Shown: one piece after another, positions 9,140 through 18,263 of the stretch
How the letters are laid out: each line of letters starts with the position of its first letter
Position numbering within the stretch: position 1 is the first letter of the stretch
Assembly (NCBI RefSeq): GCF_027111335.1
Contig: NZ_CP114288.1
Location: 3,658,001 to 3,722,000 of the forward strand
Reading direction: 5' to 3'
From: Flavobacterium aquiphilum
GTDB taxonomy: Bacteria > Bacteroidota > Bacteroidia > Flavobacteriales > Flavobacteriaceae
DNA: 64,000 bases
Translations under genes and position numbers: made by a program
Notes under the pieces: generated by a model
The model's input: the letters and a program-made list of their open reading frames with translations, nothing else
Told to the model about the DNA's origin: nothing
Database searches by the model: none

Positions 9140-10195
9140 TTATTTAACCGCAATAAGTTCTTTGCTTTCTTCTCTCATTATCTTACCAGTAGCGGTTTCC
9201 TTAAATTTAGGAATAAATACAATCTCTTTTGGTTTTTCATATTTATCCAAAACATCAAACACAGAATGATCTATTTCTATCGGTGATCCTTCAACATAAA
9301 GAACAACATGTTCTCCCAAGATATCATCTGGCAAACCGGTCACAAAATAACGTCTTGGTATCAAAGTAGATAATTTACTTTCCACTTGCTCAGGCATAAT
9401 TTTTATTCCTCCGCTATTGATTACATTATCAAAACGTCCTAACCAAACAAATTGAGTGTCCGAAATTAATTCTACGATATCATTCGTAACGATTTTTTCG
9501 TTTCCGATATTTTTAGCAACGATTTCCAAACATTGATTTTCATTAACAGAAACAGTCACATGAGGCAAAGTAGTAAAAGCTTTAACACCTACTCTCTTAG
9601 CTGCAATATGCGTAATTGTTTCAGTCATACCATAGGTTTCATAAATCTCAATTGGTAATTTAACCAACTCTTGCTCTAATGATTTATGAATTTTAACCCC
9701 TCCAATAATTAACTTTTTAATATTTTTTAATTTGTCAATTGAATTTTTTGCCTGAAGAGGCACCATTGCTGAAAAATCATACTTCTGATCATTATGATCC
9801 AAAGGATGTGAGCTTGGCGGAACAAAATCCATATCCAATCCCAAAATAAAAGCACGAATAAACATCATTTTACCGGCTACATAATTAGCAGGTAAACAAT
9901 GTAAAACTCTATCTCCTGGTTCAAGCCCAAAAAAGTCTCCCGTTGCCAAAGCAGATTGGACCATGGCGCTTTTTTCTATTCTAATTGGTTTTGGAGTTCC
10001 TGTTGTACCGGAAGTGTACATATCGATATATGATTTATCATCAAACCAGTCCAATAAAAAATCTCCTACTGACTGTTCAAATTCTTCTCCTTCTTTAATA
10101 AAACTATAAGCAATTCTACATAAATCTTCTTTTGTCAAATGATAGCCATTCAACTTAAAACGGTTGTGCACATTCTTGTGTGTTACTGCATCCAT
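9140..10195 (-). CDS. menE: o-succinylbenzoate-CoA ligase-like AMP-binding enzyme
   Basis: A 351-residue member of the ANL (acyl-CoA synthetase) superfamily. The ATP-binding P-loop YTSGTTGTPKPIRIEKS lies at about residues 60-76, the adenylate motif YETYGMTETITH near 190-200, and the hinge GRFDNVINSGGIKI near 255-268. At about 350 residues it is much shorter than typical ANL enzymes, as is usual for MenE in Flavobacteria, which lacks much of the N-terminal region. MenE activates o-succinylbenzoate in menaquinone synthesis, the sole quinone of these bacteria. It is the second gene after the CPBP gene (40-bp gap). No other men genes are in the window. Confidence 0.78.
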   Translation of the reverse strand: MDAVTHKNVHNRFKLNGYHLTKEDLCRIAYSFIKEGEEFEQSVGDFLLDWFDDKSYIDMYTSGTTGTPKPIRIEKSAMVQSALATGDFFGLEPGDRVLHCLPANYVAGKMMFIRAFILGLDMDFVPPSSHPLDHNDQKYDFSAMVPLQAKNSIDKLKNIKKLIIGGVKIHKSLEQELVKLPIEIYETYGMTETITHIAAKRVGVKAFTTLPHVTVSVNENQCLEIVAKNIGNEKIVTNDIVELISDTQFVWLGRFDNVINSGGIKIMPEQVESKLSTLIPRRYFVTGLPDDILGEHVVLYVEGSPIEIDHSVFDVLDKYEKPKEIVFIPKFKETATGKIMREESKELIAVK

Positions 10196-10235
10196 AATGA
10201 TAATTTTGATATTTTAGGCATTAATCTTAAGCTAT

Positions 10236-11150
10236 TTATACAACAGTCCCAGTCAATTTCTCCCTCCAACCAGTCCAGTTGTATTTTACTCCAAATATAA
10301 TCAAAAGTAAGGGATAAATCACAACAACAGGTAAGATAATATCCAGTCCTGCCTCAGGTTCTGACACATCTTTAAAAATAGAATACGTTTGAAAAGCGGA
10401 CCAATCCGAAGTCACTAATAATGCACCAATTAGGTTATTTGCAGCATGAAATCCGAAGGCCAATTCTAGTCCATCATCCATCAAAGTCATTACTCCTAAC
10501 ATCAATCCGGTTCCAATATAATAGACCATAATTATATTCCCCATCTTACCTACCTCTGGATTAGCAAAATGCATCAACCCAAAAATACTGGATATCAATA
10601 ATAAGGGAAGCCATTTATTCTTAAATAAATTGGCAAAGCCCTGCATCAAATAACCACGAAAAATCAATTCTTCAACACTGGTTTGTATTGGAACCAAAAG
10701 AGTAGAAATCACAACCAAAATCAAAAACGGAATTGGCTGAAAATTAAATTTAAAATCTGCCGGATTAAGATAATACATCACCAATGTCGAAATCGCAGTA
10801 AATAGTGACCAAATACAAAACGAATACCCCACTCTTTTCCAATCCATTTTTTCTCTGGAAGTAACTACTGAAAGAAACGTTTGTTTATGCAAAAAGCGAA
10901 CTACAAAATAAATCCCTCCCAAAGCAAATACAAAAGGGATAAGTAACAAAAACAAATTCAGATTTGGTTCAAAAAAATGCAATAATTCTTCATCAGTAGT
11001 TGGGTATTTTTTTCCATCAAATACTGTCTGAGCCATCAATAAACCCAACATAGGCATTTGACCCAAAAATGAAGCCCCAATCACAAATATGGAGCCTAAA
11101 ATATATTTCCAAAATTTATTTTCACTATTAATTCCCTGTTCTACAAACAT
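10236..11150 (-). CDS. CPBP family intramembrane glutamic endopeptidase
   Basis: A 304-residue polytopic membrane protein. The three conserved CPBP/CAAX motifs are present: VEELIFRGYLMQGF (paired glutamates and arginine, about residues 164-177), FGLMHFANPE (histidine, about 190-199) and GFHAANNLIGALL (histidine and asparagine, about 231-243). These build the membrane-embedded active site of Rce1/ABI-type proteases. The substrate is unknown. It lies upstream of menE on the same strand and may be co-transcribed with it. Confidence 0.85.
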   Translation of the reverse strand: MFVEQGINSENKFWKYILGSIFVIGASFLGQMPMLGLLMAQTVFDGKKYPTTDEELLHFFEPNLNLFLLLIPFVFALGGIYFVVRFLHKQTFLSVVTSREKMDWKRVGYSFCIWSLFTAISTLVMYYLNPADFKFNFQPIPFLILVVISTLLVPIQTSVEELIFRGYLMQGFANLFKNKWLPLLLISSIFGLMHFANPEVGKMGNIIMVYYIGTGLMLGVMTLMDDGLELAFGFHAANNLIGALLVTSDWSAFQTYSIFKDVSEPEAGLDIILPVVVIYPLLLIIFGVKYNWTGWREKLTGTVV

Positions 11151-11198
11151 TTGATCTTTTTTATAAACAAATTATACTTCAAATACTTTTTCAAATCT

Positions 11199-11206
11199 TA
11201 TTTTTG
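11199..11206 (+). promoter_or_regulatory. putative -7 promoter box for the ArsC-like gene
   Basis: TATTTTTG is an exact match to TAnnTTTG, 41 bp before the start codon of the ArsC-like gene. A convincing -33 TTTG is missing. Confidence 0.45.
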
Positions 11207-11247
11207 CCCGAATCAAAATAATTTTAATTTTCTAACTCTCATACAAA

Positions 11248-11589
11248 ATGATACAAATATACCATAATCAACGTTGCGGAAAATCAAGAAGTTGTTTACT
11301 TTTTTTAGAAGAATCCAACAAGGAAATCGAAATCATCAATTACCTAAAAACTCCACCAACTGCAACCGAATTAAGCACATTGCTTCAAAAATTAGATTTA
11401 TCACCAATTGAATTAGTTCGTCAAAAAGAAAGTATTTGGATAGAAAACTTCAAAGGAAAAACACTGACCGACGAACAAATTATTCAAGCAATGGCCGATA
11501 ACCCCATTCTCATCGAACGCCCAATAGTGGTTAATGGCGACAAAGCAATTATAGGCCGTGATCTTGAAAAAGTAATTCCTTTTATTTAG
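11248..11589 (+). CDS. ArsC family (arsenate reductase / Spx-type) protein
   Basis: A 113-residue thioredoxin-fold protein. The N-terminus MIQIYHNQRCGKSRSCL carries the ArsC active-site pattern HNxRCGKSR with C10, and the C-terminal block NPILIERPIVVNGDKAIIGR contains the arginine-proline motif of the family. Glutaredoxin-dependent arsenate reductases have this fold, but no arsR, arsB or acr3 gene is adjacent, so arsenate may not be the physiological substrate. The neighbouring receptor gene starts about 80 bp downstream on the same strand. Confidence 0.8.
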   Translation: MIQIYHNQRCGKSRSCLLFLEESNKEIEIINYLKTPPTATELSTLLQKLDLSPIELVRQKESIWIENFKGKTLTDEQIIQAMADNPILIERPIVVNGDKAIIGRDLEKVIPFI

Positions 11590-11670
11590 ACATTAACATT
11601 AATTTAGGATATCAACTTTAAACCTTTACAAGCTTTCTCTATCCAAAGAGAAACATTTATTTACTATTTA

Positions 11671-14118
11671 ATGAAAAATTTAAAATTCACACTGGTTCTT
11701 TTGTCCCTTTTTATTGGACTATCCAACTATGCACAACAAGGACCTCCTACGATATTCAAAGTAAAAGTAATAGGTAAAATTGTAGATAAAAAGAGCAACC
11801 AGCCCTTGGAAGATGCAACCGTTACCTTGAAAAATACTAAAAATCCAAAAGCCCTTTCCGGAGGAATTACTAATAATAAAGGAGAATTTAGTGCTGATGT
11901 TGTACCGGGAATTTATGATATTACGATTGAGTTTATTTCGTTTAAATCAGTCACAATAAAAGGGAAAAACATAACCGAAAGAACTTCTCTTGGCACTATC
12001 TCACTTGAAGATGATGCTTCGCAATTAAATGAGGTAGTTGTCCGTTCCGAAAAATCATCGGTCGAAATAAAACTGGACAAAAAAGTATACAATGTTGGTC
12101 AGGATATGATCGTAAAAGGAGGAACAGTAAGTGATGTTTTGGATAATGTTCCTTCTGTTTCTGTTGATACCGAAGGAAATGTAAGCTTAAGAGGAAGTGA
12201 TAATGTCCGAATTTTAATCGACGGAAGACCTTCTTATGCCGTAAATATAGCCGAAGCTTTAAGACAACTTCCTGCTGATGCCATCGATAAAGTTGAAGTT
12301 ATAACTAATCCTTCAGCAAGATATGATGCCGAAGGTGGTTCTGGGATTATCAATATTATCCTTAAAAAAGGGAAAAACCAAGGTTTCAACGGAACTTTTA
12401 TCGCCTCAACGGGTATTCCAGAAACTTACGGTTTAAGTGCAAATCTTAATTACAAAACAGAAAGATTAAACTACTTCACCACTGCAGGTTACAACCACAG
12501 AACAAATGAAGGAGGCGGTAAAACTAATTCTCAGTATTTTAATGACGACGGTTCTGTTAAAAATTATTTAGACGAAGACCGTGACACGAAAAGAACCAAT
12601 GATGGTTTTAACGGAAGAGCCGGTCTTGAATGGACAGTTGCTGAGAATACGTATTGGACAAATGCAATCAATTATGAAAAATATACAGGTGATTCCAATG
12701 ATATAATCAACTACAACAACTATGATGCCGCTCATAATTTCACTGGTTCCACTTATCGTTTGAACAATGGAGATACAGGTAGTGAAAACGTTTCATATAA
12801 TTCAAACCTGATTAAAAACTTCAACGATAAAGGTCACAAACTTACAATTGATGGTTCGCTTTCAAGAAATACTGATGACAGCCAAAGCATTATTACAGGT
12901 TCAAACAATTACAACAACACCTTAAACAATCAGGTTCAAAAACAAGCACAAATTCAAGCTGATTATGTACTGCCATTAGGAAAAGGTAGCCAATTTGAAG
13001 CAGGATACAAAGGAAGTTTTGGAGATTTAAACAACCAATATTACGTACTTGACGATCAAGGGGCAAGAATAGACAATTTATCAAATACTTTAGAATACAA
13101 AGAAAACATCAACGCTCTTTACACACAGTATGGCTTCAAAGTAAATAAATTCTCTTATTTATTTGGTTTGCGTTGGGAAGACACCAATATCCACGTAAAT
13201 TTATTGGACACTAACGATTTTAACACCAAAAAATACAATAATCTATTTCCAAGTGCCTTCGTTAGCTATGAAATTTCAGATCAAAGCAACTTGACTACAA
13301 GCTATAGCAAACGTCTAACAAGACCTAGAGGACGTTTTATGAACCCAGCTGTAAATTATTCTAGTAACGTTAATATTTTTCAAGGAAATCCAGATCTAGA
13401 CCCTTCTCTAACCGACAAATTTGACTTTGGATACATCAAGCGTTGGGATAAGGTAACATTTAATACATCAGCTTATTTTGAAAACACAAAAGACGTTTTC
13501 AGCTTTGTTCGATCTCAAACTGGTGATTTAGTAAATGGTGTCCCTGTAGTTAAGAGTCAACCGATTAACTTAGGACATGAACAAAAATATGGTTTTGAAT
13601 TTACCCTAAATTACACCCCATTCAAAATATGGAGAGTAAACAGTAATTTCAATTTATACAATGTAAAAACTACTGGAGAGCATACATACACAGATACTAA
13701 TGGCAATTATATTGTTCAGAATCTTGACAACCAAGCCAACAACTGGTTTGCCAGAGTGAATTCAAAATTGACTCTACCTTACAAAATCGACTGGCAATTG
13801 AATGCCATGTATAACGGAGCCCAAAAAACGGCACAAGGAAGAAGTTTGGACCAGTTTAGCATGAATACCGCTTTCAGCAAAGACCTAATGAAAGACAAAG
13901 CGACATTAGCGTTCAATATCAGCGATATTTTCAACACCAGAAAAATGAGATCCTATACTTACCTTGACAACCAAACATCGTATAGCGAAATGCAGTTCCG
14001 TAAACGTCAATTCAATTTATCGTTTACTTACCGTTTCAACAAACCTAAAAACGACAAAGAGAAGAATACACAACCCAAAAATGAAGGAGGGGGAGATAAC
14101 GGAGATTTTCCTGGATAA
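11671..14118 (+). CDS. TonB-dependent outer membrane receptor with carboxypeptidase-like N-terminal domain
   Basis: An 815-residue outer membrane protein. It begins with a signal peptide (MKNLKFTLVLLSLFIGLSNYAQ), then a CarboxypepD_reg-like domain at about residues 30-115 (VIGKIVDKKSNQPLEDATVTLKN), then a TonB plug at about 118-235 with VSLRGSDNVRILIDGRPSYA and the GSGIINIILKKGKNQG motif, and finally an outer membrane beta-barrel ending in a strand terminating RQFNLSFTYRF. The last 20 residues are a hydrophilic asparagine/lysine/glycine tail. This is the non-SusC type common in Bacteroidota for siderophore, metal or peptide uptake; the ligand is not evident. No SusD partner is present. Confidence 0.85.
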   Translation: MKNLKFTLVLLSLFIGLSNYAQQGPPTIFKVKVIGKIVDKKSNQPLEDATVTLKNTKNPKALSGGITNNKGEFSADVVPGIYDITIEFISFKSVTIKGKNITERTSLGTISLEDDASQLNEVVVRSEKSSVEIKLDKKVYNVGQDMIVKGGTVSDVLDNVPSVSVDTEGNVSLRGSDNVRILIDGRPSYAVNIAEALRQLPADAIDKVEVITNPSARYDAEGGSGIINIILKKGKNQGFNGTFIASTGIPETYGLSANLNYKTERLNYFTTAGYNHRTNEGGGKTNSQYFNDDGSVKNYLDEDRDTKRTNDGFNGRAGLEWTVAENTYWTNAINYEKYTGDSNDIINYNNYDAAHNFTGSTYRLNNGDTGSENVSYNSNLIKNFNDKGHKLTIDGSLSRNTDDSQSIITGSNNYNNTLNNQVQKQAQIQADYVLPLGKGSQFEAGYKGSFGDLNNQYYVLDDQGARIDNLSNTLEYKENINALYTQYGFKVNKFSYLFGLRWEDTNIHVNLLDTNDFNTKKYNNLFPSAFVSYEISDQSNLTTSYSKRLTRPRGRFMNPAVNYSSNVNIFQGNPDLDPSLTDKFDFGYIKRWDKVTFNTSAYFENTKDVFSFVRSQTGDLVNGVPVVKSQPINLGHEQKYGFEFTLNYTPFKIWRVNSNFNLYNVKTTGEHTYTDTNGNYIVQNLDNQANNWFARVNSKLTLPYKIDWQLNAMYNGAQKTAQGRSLDQFSMNTAFSKDLMKDKATLAFNISDIFNTRKMRSYTYLDNQTSYSEMQFRKRQFNLSFTYRFNKPKNDKEKNTQPKNEGGGDNGDFPG

Positions 14119-14135
14119 TCCCCTCCCAATACCAC

Positions 14136-14166
14136 AAAAAAAGGACTCGCAAGCGAGTCCTTTTTT
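14136..14166. terminator. bidirectional terminator
   Basis: AAGGACTCGC pairs with GCGAGTCCTT, flanked by an A-run on the left and a T-run on the right, between the convergent receptor gene and the small membrane protein gene. Confidence 0.85.
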
Positions 14167-14185
14167 ATTTGTAAAGTGAAAGAAA

Positions 14186-14353
14186 CTATGCTTCTTCCTC
14201 TTTTTGTTTTGCTTTCTTTTCTTTGTAAGCTTCCCAAGTTGCTCCTCCTACCCAGTAAGATACGAAACCAACCAAGAAAAACATTAACCAAAACCCCATT
14301 GTAAGGATGGTCAAGAAAAGTAAAAAGCCTAAATACTGGTGAAATTCAAACAT
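14186..14353 (-). CDS. small membrane protein of unknown function (55 aa)
   Basis: From the ATG at 14353 the product is 55 residues: a short N-terminus (MFEFHQY), one long or two closely spaced hydrophobic segments (about residues 8-40) and a charged C-terminal tail ending KKAKQKEEEA. The frame is open to an ATG at 14383, but an exact TAnnTTTG box (TACATTTG, minus strand, 14388-14381) would place transcription start near 14374, downstream of that codon, so the shorter start is preferred. The function is not recognised. Composition and codon use look like real coding sequence, and the gene sits between its own promoter box and a shared terminator. Confidence 0.6.
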   Translation of the reverse strand: MFEFHQYLGFLLFLTILTMGFWLMFFLVGFVSYWVGGATWEAYKEKKAKQKEEEA

Positions 14354-14380
14354 GTTTTCCGGAATTTTTGAATGTAGCGA

Positions 14381-14388
14381 CAAATGTA
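14381..14388 (-). promoter_or_regulatory. -7 promoter box of the small membrane protein gene
   Basis: TACATTTG on the minus strand matches TAnnTTTG exactly. Its position decides the start codon of the small gene downstream. Confidence 0.5.
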
Positions 14389-14499
14389 TGATTTAAATCT
14401 TTTAAAGCCAATAAAATCAGTAAAAACTATGAAATATTTGTTAAAACACTTATTAACATCAAAATTCAAAGTCAAATAACCTCAACTTGATTTTTTTAA

Positions 14500-14604
14500 G
14501 GAGCAGAACATTTGATTTTTTTTTACGAATATCCACCCGCTTTCCGTTGCAATCTCTTGTACTGAACCCCAGTACAAGAGGATTTCCACTTTAATCGGGG
14601 CTAA
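14500..14604 (+). repeat. dispersed structured intergenic element, copy A
   Basis: Starts GGAGCAGAA and ends ATCGGGGCTAAA. An outer pairing CCCG (14536-14539) with CGGG (14596-14599) encloses a perfect 11-bp hairpin CTCTTGTACTG/CAGTACAAGAG with loop AACCC. Two relatives are at 30738-30846 and 40219-40325. The shared frame (CCCGCT, TCCG.TGCAATC, GGATTTCCACTT, ATCGGGGCT) is conserved while the hairpin stem sequence changes and stays paired. It lies between the divergent small membrane protein gene and sdaA. It may be a Flavobacteria-type structured RNA or a REP-like element. Confidence 0.75.
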
Positions 14605-14735
14605 ACATCAACAATCTATTTTCTAAACCGTACCAAAATTATCAATACCTCAAACTAACAAATAATTTTTAAGATTAAATTATCAAATTATCATTATAAA
14701 GCACAAAATTTTCCATTATACTTGCAGTTAATAAT

Positions 14736-14743
14736 TATATTTG
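14736..14743 (+). promoter_or_regulatory. -7 promoter box for sdaA
   Basis: TATATTTG is an exact TAnnTTTG match 23 bp before the sdaA start codon, implying a leader of about 15 bases. Confidence 0.5.
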
Positions 14744-14766
14744 TTCATCTAATATTATAAAGATTT

Positions 14767-16194
14767 ATGGAAGCATGTATCTCGGTTTTTGATATGCTAA
14801 AAATTGGTGTTGGCCCATCCAGTTCACATACACTTGGCCCTTGGCGTGCTGCCGAGCGCTTCTTAAACGAACTGAAAAGTGAATTTGATATTAACAAAAT
14901 CACGAGAGTTAAAGTCGATTTATACGGTTCTCTTTCATTAACAGGAAAAGGACACGCCACCGATTTTGCAGTTATGCTCGGATTAAGTGGTCAAGACCCC
15001 GAATACATTCCTATCCAAAATATCGAAGGAATCATCAAATCGATCGAAACCAAAAATGAAATCCTTTTAGGAAACCAAACGCCTATTCCTTTTTTCATAC
15101 TTCAGGACATTGTTTTCAATAAAAACTTTCTTCCATTCCATGCCAACGGATTAACATTCACAGCTTACTTCAATGATGAAACCAAATATAGTTCTACATT
15201 TTACTCCATAGGAGGCGGATTTGTTGTTAAAGAAGAAAGAGAAGATGTACAGGCTAAAGAAGCCATAAAATGCGCTTTCCCCTATCCTATCGATAAAGCC
15301 AGCGAACTTTTGGCTTATTGCAAAAATGAAAACAAAACCATTTCGGAAATCATATATGATAACGAAAAATCCATGCGTCCCGAAGCGGAAATTCACCATG
15401 AATTAATGCGTATTTGGAAAACCATGTTGGAATGTATGTATATTGGCTGCCATTCCGAGGGAATACTTCCGGGCGGATTACACGTTCGAAGACGTGCCTT
15501 TGACATGCACCAAAATCTAATTGGTTTATCCAATTATTCCACACCACAGGAATGGCTCGAAGAAATCAGGAAAACCGAAGTTAAATTTCGCCAAATTCTA
15601 AAATGGGTTAGCTGTTTTGCATTGGCGGTAAACGAAGTAAACGCGGCTCTAGGACGAGTAGTCACCGCTCCTACCAATGGAAGCGCCGGAGTAATTCCTG
15701 CCGTTTTAATGTATTATTTGGTTATCGAAAACCATCAGGGCGGCGAAAACGAAATCAAAAAATTCTTGATGGTTGCCGGTGAAATAGGGAGTATTTTCAA
15801 AAAAGGCTCTACCATCTCTGCGGCAATGGGTGGCTGTCAAGCCGAAATAGGCGTTTCGAGCGCCATGGCTGCGGGTGCACTATGCGAATTGTTAGGCGGA
15901 AGCCCGGAACAAGTTTTAATGGCTGCTGAAATTGCTATGGAACACCACTTAGGCCTAACCTGTGATCCAATCGGTGGTTTAGTACAAATTCCTTGTATCG
16001 AAAGAAACACCATGGGAGCCATAAAAGCCATAAACGCTGCCGAACTCGCTCTAGAAACCGATGCCAAAAACGCCAAAGTTTCCCTTGACAAAGTTATAGA
16101 CACGATGTGGCAAACCGCCAAAGACATGAACTCAAAATACAAAGAAACTTCCGAAGGTGGACTGGCAGTTGCCGTGAATATGGCAGATTGCTAG
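14767..16194 (+). CDS. sdaA: L-serine ammonia-lyase, iron-sulfur dependent
   Basis: A 475-residue single-chain L-serine dehydratase converting L-serine to pyruvate and ammonia. The N-terminal beta domain ([25 protein letters not shown]) is followed by the catalytic alpha domain from about residue 190. The [4Fe-4S] cysteine positions are visible in [19 protein letters not shown] and IPCIERN, and the [13 protein letters not shown] segment is the conserved catalytic loop. Length is normal for the fused type. It is monocistronic, ending at a TTAGAA-rich hairpin. Confidence 0.93.
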   Translation: MEACISVFDMLKIGVGPSSSHTLGPWRAAERFLNELKSEFDINKITRVKVDLYGSLSLTGKGHATDFAVMLGLSGQDPEYIPIQNIEGIIKSIETKNEILLGNQTPIPFFILQDIVFNKNFLPFHANGLTFTAYFNDETKYSSTFYSIGGGFVVKEEREDVQAKEAIKCAFPYPIDKASELLAYCKNENKTISEIIYDNEKSMRPEAEIHHELMRIWKTMLECMYIGCHSEGILPGGLHVRRRAFDMHQNLIGLSNYSTPQEWLEEIRKTEVKFRQILKWVSCFALAVNEVNAALGRVVTAPTNGSAGVIPAVLMYYLVIENHQGGENEIKKFLMVAGEIGSIFKKGSTISAAMGGCQAEIGVSSAMAAGALCELLGGSPEQVLMAAEIAMEHHLGLTCDPIGGLVQIPCIERNTMGAIKAINAAELALETDAKNAKVSLDKVIDTMWQTAKDMNSKYKETSEGGLAVAVNMADC

Positions 16195-16202
16195 TAAAAG
16201 TT

Positions 16203-16246
16203 GGAGGTTAGAAGTTAGAAATTAGAAATTCTAACCTCTAACTTCC
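16203..16246 (+). terminator. imperfect TTAGAA-rich hairpin after sdaA
   Basis: A long near-palindrome built from GGTTAGAA/TTCTAACC units; the arms pair with a few wobble or mismatched positions. It lacks a strong T-run, so it may be a repetitive palindrome that also serves as a terminator. Confidence 0.45.
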
Positions 16247-16250
16247 CATT

Positions 16251-16320
16251 TTCCTGTCCAATTCTAATTTTGCAATAGGATTATAAACTATTGGAATTTC
16301 TTCGATAACTACATCGCTTT
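16251..16320 (-). pseudogene. detached copy of the kup 3' end (kup remnant)
   Basis: This 70-bp segment matches the 3' end of the intact kup gene (26791-26860) at 66 of 70 positions in the same orientation. On the minus strand it encodes SDVVIEEIPIVYNPIAKLEL followed by DRK, exactly the Kup C-terminus, then diverges (MGS and a stop instead of LVN and a stop). Three differences inside the aligned codons (CCT/CCA, GAT/GAC, AGA/AGG) are synonymous. The frame is closed upstream by a TAA and has no start codon. It lies just beyond the last gene of the kdp locus, so kdp is bracketed by direct repeats of the kup end. Confidence 0.85.
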
Positions 16321-16370
16321 TACTTAACTCAGACCATTTTTTTGCTTACATATCCAAACTTCTGCAACAT

Positions 16371-18092
16371 CTAACTAATGTTTAACTGAACAGTAAATTT
16401 ACTGCCCGATCCTAATTCGCTTTCAACAGAAATTTTTCCTCCCTGCGCTTCAATAAACTCTTTGCTTATGGCAAGTCCAAGGCCAGTTCCTTCCTTTACC
16501 GTTCCCGGAACTCTGAAATATTTATCAAAAATCTTATCTTTATATTGTGATGATATACCAAGTCCATTATCTATCACACTTATAAAAATATTTTTTGAAT
16601 CCTTTTCTACTTCGATCCTAACAGAGGAGTTTTCATAGGAATAGCGAATAGCATTTGAAATTAAATTTGAAATCACCCATACTGTTTTCTCTTTATCAAC
16701 AAGTATTTCAGGTAAATTTTCTTCAGTTATCAGCTCCAGTTTTATTTTATTTTGTTCTGCAGTACTTTTTGTTGACTCTATTGCTTGCATCACAATTGGC
16801 TTAACAGCACAATGCTCAATGTTTATCTTGGTTTTTCCGGATTCTACTTGGGTAATATTCAATAGCTCACCTGTGGTCTTTAATAACCTATTGGCATCAT
16901 CATAGATACTGTGAACCAATTCTTTTTGTTCCTGATTGAGTTCGCCAATGCCTTCATTTTCCAATAATTGCAAACTCATTTTCATAGAAGCAATTGGTGT
17001 CTTGAATTCATGTGAAACGGTTGCTATAAAATTGGTCTTGGCTTCATCAAGCTCTTTATAAGCAGTTACATTACGCAGAATAATAAATGAACCAATGTTT
17101 ATCCTTTCTTTCTCACCTGTTGGAATTATCTCGATGGGAATAAATTGTTTTTCAAAATAACTTTCTTTTTTATCGGCATAAATTTTCAAAGTTTCAGGTT
17201 TACTTTTGATTTCATTATCAACCAAATGTTGTAACAAAGAGCGTATTAAATCATTTGAAATTGCTACTTCATTAGCAGATTTCCCTATAACTTCAATAGC
17301 TTTCAAACTGGAAATATTCAATGCTTGTTCGTTAACAAATAAAATGGTGTTCTTATCATCTAATCCTATAACCGGATCCCGCATATTGTTTATCAGTGTT
17401 TCAACACGCTTTTTCTCCATCATGAGTTTAGCCAAATTACTTTCATTGTATTCTTGCAATTTCATAGCCATTGTGTTGAAAGATCGGGCTAAATCACCAA
17501 ACTCATTATGACTTTCAAAATGAACACGTTGTTGGTAATTTCTATCTGCAATTTGACGAATACTATTAGTCAAGTCCCTGATAGGGTTAGCTATGTTGCT
17601 TGGCAAATTTATAAGAAGGGTAAAGGCTATGACAAAACAAGTGGTACCGGTTAAAGAGATCCATAGTATTGCATCCTGAGCTGTTTTGGAAGCTATATTG
17701 CTTTTTCGCTGAATAGCATCCATATTTACCTTCATAATATCAAAAATATCATTACGGATTTTACTAGCTAAAAGACTTGTATTTTGTTTTTTATACATTA
17801 CAATATCTTCGATAAGATTTTGAGTAAACTCGTCTTCACCGATTTCGGTTATATTTTGGGATTGCAATTTTAAAAACTTGTCAAATTTTTCAAAAGATTT
17901 TCCTTCCTTTTCAATTTTTCCTAATTCTTTAAGCATATTTCTGGAATAATCCAATGAATTGTAATTTGCTACAAGTATGTTTTCTGTGTCATTGGATAAT
18001 TTATATACTTGGCGGGTGGCTAATCCTACAAGTAATACAATCAGAAAAAATAGTAATCCAACGCCAAGCGTAAGTTTTGTTTTTATTTTCAT
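16371..18092 (-). CDS. sensor histidine kinase (HAMP-PAS-HisKA-HATPase), kdp-linked
   Basis: A 573-residue membrane kinase. Two transmembrane segments (about residues 7-26 and 143-163) enclose a periplasmic helical domain. A HAMP linker (about 164-216), a PAS domain (about 230-345), the HisKA box FIATVSHEFKTP with H361, and the ATPase domain follow (N box NLISNAIRYS, G boxes DNGLGIS and GTGLGLAIS). It is the last gene of the kdp block, after kdpD-N. By position it is the likely partner of the NtrC-type regulator at the other end of the locus, which would otherwise lack a kinase. That pairing is inference. Confidence 0.87.
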   Translation of the reverse strand: MKIKTKLTLGVGLLFFLIVLLVGLATRQVYKLSNDTENILVANYNSLDYSRNMLKELGKIEKEGKSFEKFDKFLKLQSQNITEIGEDEFTQNLIEDIVMYKKQNTSLLASKIRNDIFDIMKVNMDAIQRKSNIASKTAQDAILWISLTGTTCFVIAFTLLINLPSNIANPIRDLTNSIRQIADRNYQQRVHFESHNEFGDLARSFNTMAMKLQEYNESNLAKLMMEKKRVETLINNMRDPVIGLDDKNTILFVNEQALNISSLKAIEVIGKSANEVAISNDLIRSLLQHLVDNEIKSKPETLKIYADKKESYFEKQFIPIEIIPTGEKERINIGSFIILRNVTAYKELDEAKTNFIATVSHEFKTPIASMKMSLQLLENEGIGELNQEQKELVHSIYDDANRLLKTTGELLNITQVESGKTKINIEHCAVKPIVMQAIESTKSTAEQNKIKLELITEENLPEILVDKEKTVWVISNLISNAIRYSYENSSVRIEVEKDSKNIFISVIDNGLGISSQYKDKIFDKYFRVPGTVKEGTGLGLAISKEFIEAQGGKISVESELGSGSKFTVQLNIS

Positions 18093-18129
18093 CTATGTAA
18101 AATTTATTTGTCATCGGTCATATATGTTA

Positions 18130-18160
18130 TGCTTCGCCAATTCGCTACCGCTCGGGCCGC
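18130..18160 (-). repeat. GC-rich CCCGAGCG...CGAAGC element, copy 1
   Basis: On the minus strand: GCGGCCCGAGCGGTAGCG, then AATTGGCGAAGCA. About 24 of 30 bases match the segment at 40373-40403. It stands out as GC-rich in an AT-rich gap (18093-18263) between kdpD-N and the kinase; the same gap has two copies of ACACCGATA on the minus strand. Confidence 0.45.
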
Positions 18161-18263
18161 CTTTTATTTATCGGTGTTTATCTCACAACATTATATTTTC
18201 TATCGGTGTTCGATGATTTTCAATTGCTTGCGCAAACTTGTTGTCAATGGCGATTTCATTTTT

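Noticed and set aside
11248..11589. An ars (arsenic resistance) operon around the ArsC-like gene.
   Set aside because: No arsR, arsB or acr3 gene is adjacent; the ArsR gene at 45.6 kb lacks metal-binding cysteines and sits in a different operon.
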